DNA from: Turicibacter faecis
GTDB taxonomy: Bacteria; Bacillota_I; Bacilli_A; MOL361; Turicibacteraceae
DNA length: 64,000 nucleotides
Direction of reading: 5' to 3'
Assembly (NCBI RefSeq): GCF_037076425.1
Contig: NZ_AP028127.1
Span: 1,022,001-1,086,000, forward strand
Position 1 is the first letter of the stretch. Each line of letters starts with the position of its first letter. Positions 62,687 to 64,000 of the stretch are shown piece by piece. Below the pieces are notes generated by a model. The model was not told the DNA's origin and did not search any database. It was given only the letters and a program-made list of their open reading frames with translations. The translations under genes and the position numbers were made by a program.

Positions 62687-62796
62687 AGAGGAACATTATT
62701 TAACAAATTATTTAAAAGTTGATAAAATTATTGATTTTATCTGTATAAAGATGAATGATATGACTTTATTTGTTAAAAATAAAAAAGAATGGGGAA

Positions 62797-62900
62797 TGTC
62801 ACTTGAATCAAGAGACATTCTTTTATTTCTATGCAATGACGAAGAGACCAAAAAGGGGCCTTTTGCATACGATAAATTAGAAAAAAGTAAAGGCGTGTGA
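62797..62900 (+). CDS. doubtful small ORF
   Basis: 34 codons, MSLESRDILLFLCNDEETKK then GPFAYDKLEKSKGV, ending 4 bases before the gene at 62905. GGGG lies too near the ATG. A different frame (TTG 62803, 25 codons) overlaps. Possibly a coupled leader. Confidence 0.25.
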
Positions 62901-62904
62901 AATC

Positions 62905-63054
62905 ATGAGAGAACATCAACCAACAGTAACCAATCAAACAAAACGGGTGATTTCTGCCACAACTCATCATACATTTAAATTAAAATTAAGTGTTGATGAA
63001 CAAAAAAGAAAAGCCTATTTTGCTCGTATTAGAGGATATCGTGACCGTAAGTAA
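62905..63054 (+). CDS. small basic protein, 49 residues
   Basis: Begins MREHQPTVTNQTKRVISATT and ends DEQKRKAYFARIRGYRDRK. AAAGGCG lies about 10 bases before the ATG, and a strong terminator starts within its last codons, which supports a real gene. Very basic; family not recognised. Confidence 0.55.
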   Translation: MREHQPTVTNQTKRVISATTHHTFKLKLSVDEQKRKAYFARIRGYRDRK

Positions 63055-63076
63055 CAGCCACGGTATCCTTTTTTTT
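63034..63076 (+). terminator. intrinsic terminator overlapping the CDS end
   Basis: GGATATCGTG / CACGGTATCC stem (one wobble) and T8. Confidence 0.8.
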
Positions 63077-63293
63077 GCTCGATAACTAAAAAAATTAAAA
63101 ATTAGACAATTCTCTAATATTCGATTTATTAAAGGTATCTTATCTTATCCAAATAAAGGGGCGAATTTTTTAAAAAAAGGAGCATTTTAGGAGTAGGGGC
63201 ATAGTCTAAAAGAGAAACCCTGTCTTTTTAATCAAAGGAGTTATAGGAAAATAGGGACGAAGAGGGCTTTTATCATCAAAAGGGGAGAGAACA

Positions 63294-63983
63294 ATGTTGT
63301 ATGGGGATCATTTATGGGCTGTGTATCAAATGGCAGCTAAGCAACCGGGGGTCGAGGCGCTCTATTATAAACAGATGATGGAGGGGAACGACCTGTTTTT
63401 AATTGTATGCCACGAGCCTGTTTTCTTTTTTTTACAGCTCGATTGGGTCCAGGCAATGGGGCCGTTTTTACACGTGGAAAAGGAGTGGAGTCGAGGGAAA
63501 CAGTTTCATTGCCGAATTATTTTTCAGTCAGGATGGGAGTGTCTGTTCCAATTTATTGCTCAAAGACCATCGCTAGATGAAGATTTGCGAGTGCTTATCG
63601 ATCATCATCCCATCGTTTATCAGGAACAATCCTTCAAATTAGATAGAATGGAACAAGAAAAGAAAGCTAATGAATTTGCAAAAGTAGCACACAACTTTTA
63701 TATGCATGCCCTCGTTTGGGTGCGACATTTAAAAAATGGGTCCCCGTCAACTTGCCTATGGCGAGAGAGGGAGTTAAAGAAAATATATGAGCAGCTAAAT
63801 GAAAAGGAAAGACGCGCATTAGGAGAGGAAAGGATACAATGGAGTCAACTAACTGCACTTCTTGAATGGGGCGATACGTTGTTAGATGAGGTAAAGCGAA
63901 GACAAGGCCCCCTTCCCCAGGAAGGGCAAATTTTCCGTTTAAAAGAACTAATTAGACAACTTATGGGGGATGGAGGGTCATAA
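63294..63983 (+). CDS. hypothetical protein, 229 residues
   Basis: No family recognised. The first half looks alpha/beta (ALYYKQMMEGNDLFLIVCHE, FHCRIIFQSGWECLFQF); the second half is helical, with NEFAKVAHNFYMHALVWVRHL and LWRERELKKIYEQLNEKE. This bipartite layout is reminiscent of nucleotidyltransferase-like proteins, but the catalytic GS-and-Asp motif was not found. AAAGGGGAGAG precedes the ATG. It ends 17 bases before the window end. Confidence 0.6.
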   Translation: MLYGDHLWAVYQMAAKQPGVEALYYKQMMEGNDLFLIVCHEPVFFFLQLDWVQAMGPFLHVEKEWSRGKQFHCRIIFQSGWECLFQFIAQRPSLDEDLRVLIDHHPIVYQEQSFKLDRMEQEKKANEFAKVAHNFYMHALVWVRHLKNGSPSTCLWRERELKKIYEQLNEKERRALGEERIQWSQLTALLEWGDTLLDEVKRRQGPLPQEGQIFRLKELIRQLMGDGGS

Positions 63984-64000
63984 AAGGATCGAAATGGTGC

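Noticed and set aside
62637-62900. 87-codon ORF overlapping the DUF2680 gene end
   Set aside because: It overlaps the real gene out of frame; only the last 34 codons might be a separate small ORF and are listed as doubtful.
1-64000. tRNA, rRNA or replication origin
   Set aside because: No tRNA TPsiC-arm pattern with a cloverleaf, no rRNA sequence and no DnaA-box cluster were recognised by eye; a tRNAscan or Rfam run would be needed to exclude them fully.

Overview
The window reads as the chromosome of a low-GC Bacillota, most likely Turicibacter or a close gut relative. This is inferred from gene families, not from a marker gene: no rRNA or tRNA was seen. Supporting features are strong AG-rich Shine-Dalgarno (SD) sites, many intrinsic terminators, a T-box, a PerR-type regulator with a Per box, and DUF2680, DUF3784, DUF3888 and SdpI/SdpR proteins. 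Most of it is ordinary housekeeping and membrane physiology, with several small mobile or decayed insertions.

Layout. 1-2560: 3' part of an alpha-glucosidase gene, cut off from its own terminator by an IS4-type element. 2560-10000: small membrane protein, MazF/PemK-like pair, aspartate 4-decarboxylase, YbaK deacylase, several small genes, GIY-YIG protein and perR with its operator. 10000-22000: SGNH hydrolase, P-type Ca2+ ATPase, arylsulfotransferase, 5'-nucleotidase-like phosphoesterase, NhaC antiporter and a cold-shock gene with a long leader. 22000-27100: a nearly gene-free stretch, then a two-gene operon (RelE-like/SF1 helicase/TPR protein plus a coiled-coil partner), followed by a cluster of structured repeats and an AIM24 protein. 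27100-34600: acetyltransferase, orphan ABC ATPase, SdpI, MFS, then a polyphosphate-polymerase/DUF4956/beta-helix lipoprotein operon. 34600-38110: an rpn nuclease gene broken by copies of the same structured repeat, then a two-component system. 38300-41400: a radical-SAM-like protein with an abnormal cysteine motif, a half-size EamA transporter, and an AT-rich island of small secreted proteins, two of them frameshifted at homopolymers. 41500-49800: AGCS symporter, YaiI, a decayed TnpB, cardiolipin synthase with an ArAE exporter, a YfmL-like DEAD helicase and two ~50-residue proteins. 49800-55000: a MATE pump behind a terminator/antiterminator leader, an MFS pseudogene, and a T-box-controlled Lrp/aminotransferase pair. 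55000-64000: alpha/beta hydrolase, K+ channel, YhfC protease, SdpR with a coupled leader peptide, and a DedA/cardiolipin synthase/phosphoesterase operon.

The most unusual signals are: (1) a structured repeat family in two clusters whose stems covary and which interrupts a nuclease gene; (2) the RelE-like/helicase/TPR plus coiled-coil operon; (3) the riboswitch-like leader of the MATE gene; (4) three genes whose best-placed start codon is ATT, ATC or ATA; (5) a MazF-like toxin preceded by a small protein that does not look like MazE. Functions are inferred from recognised motifs; no database search was run.
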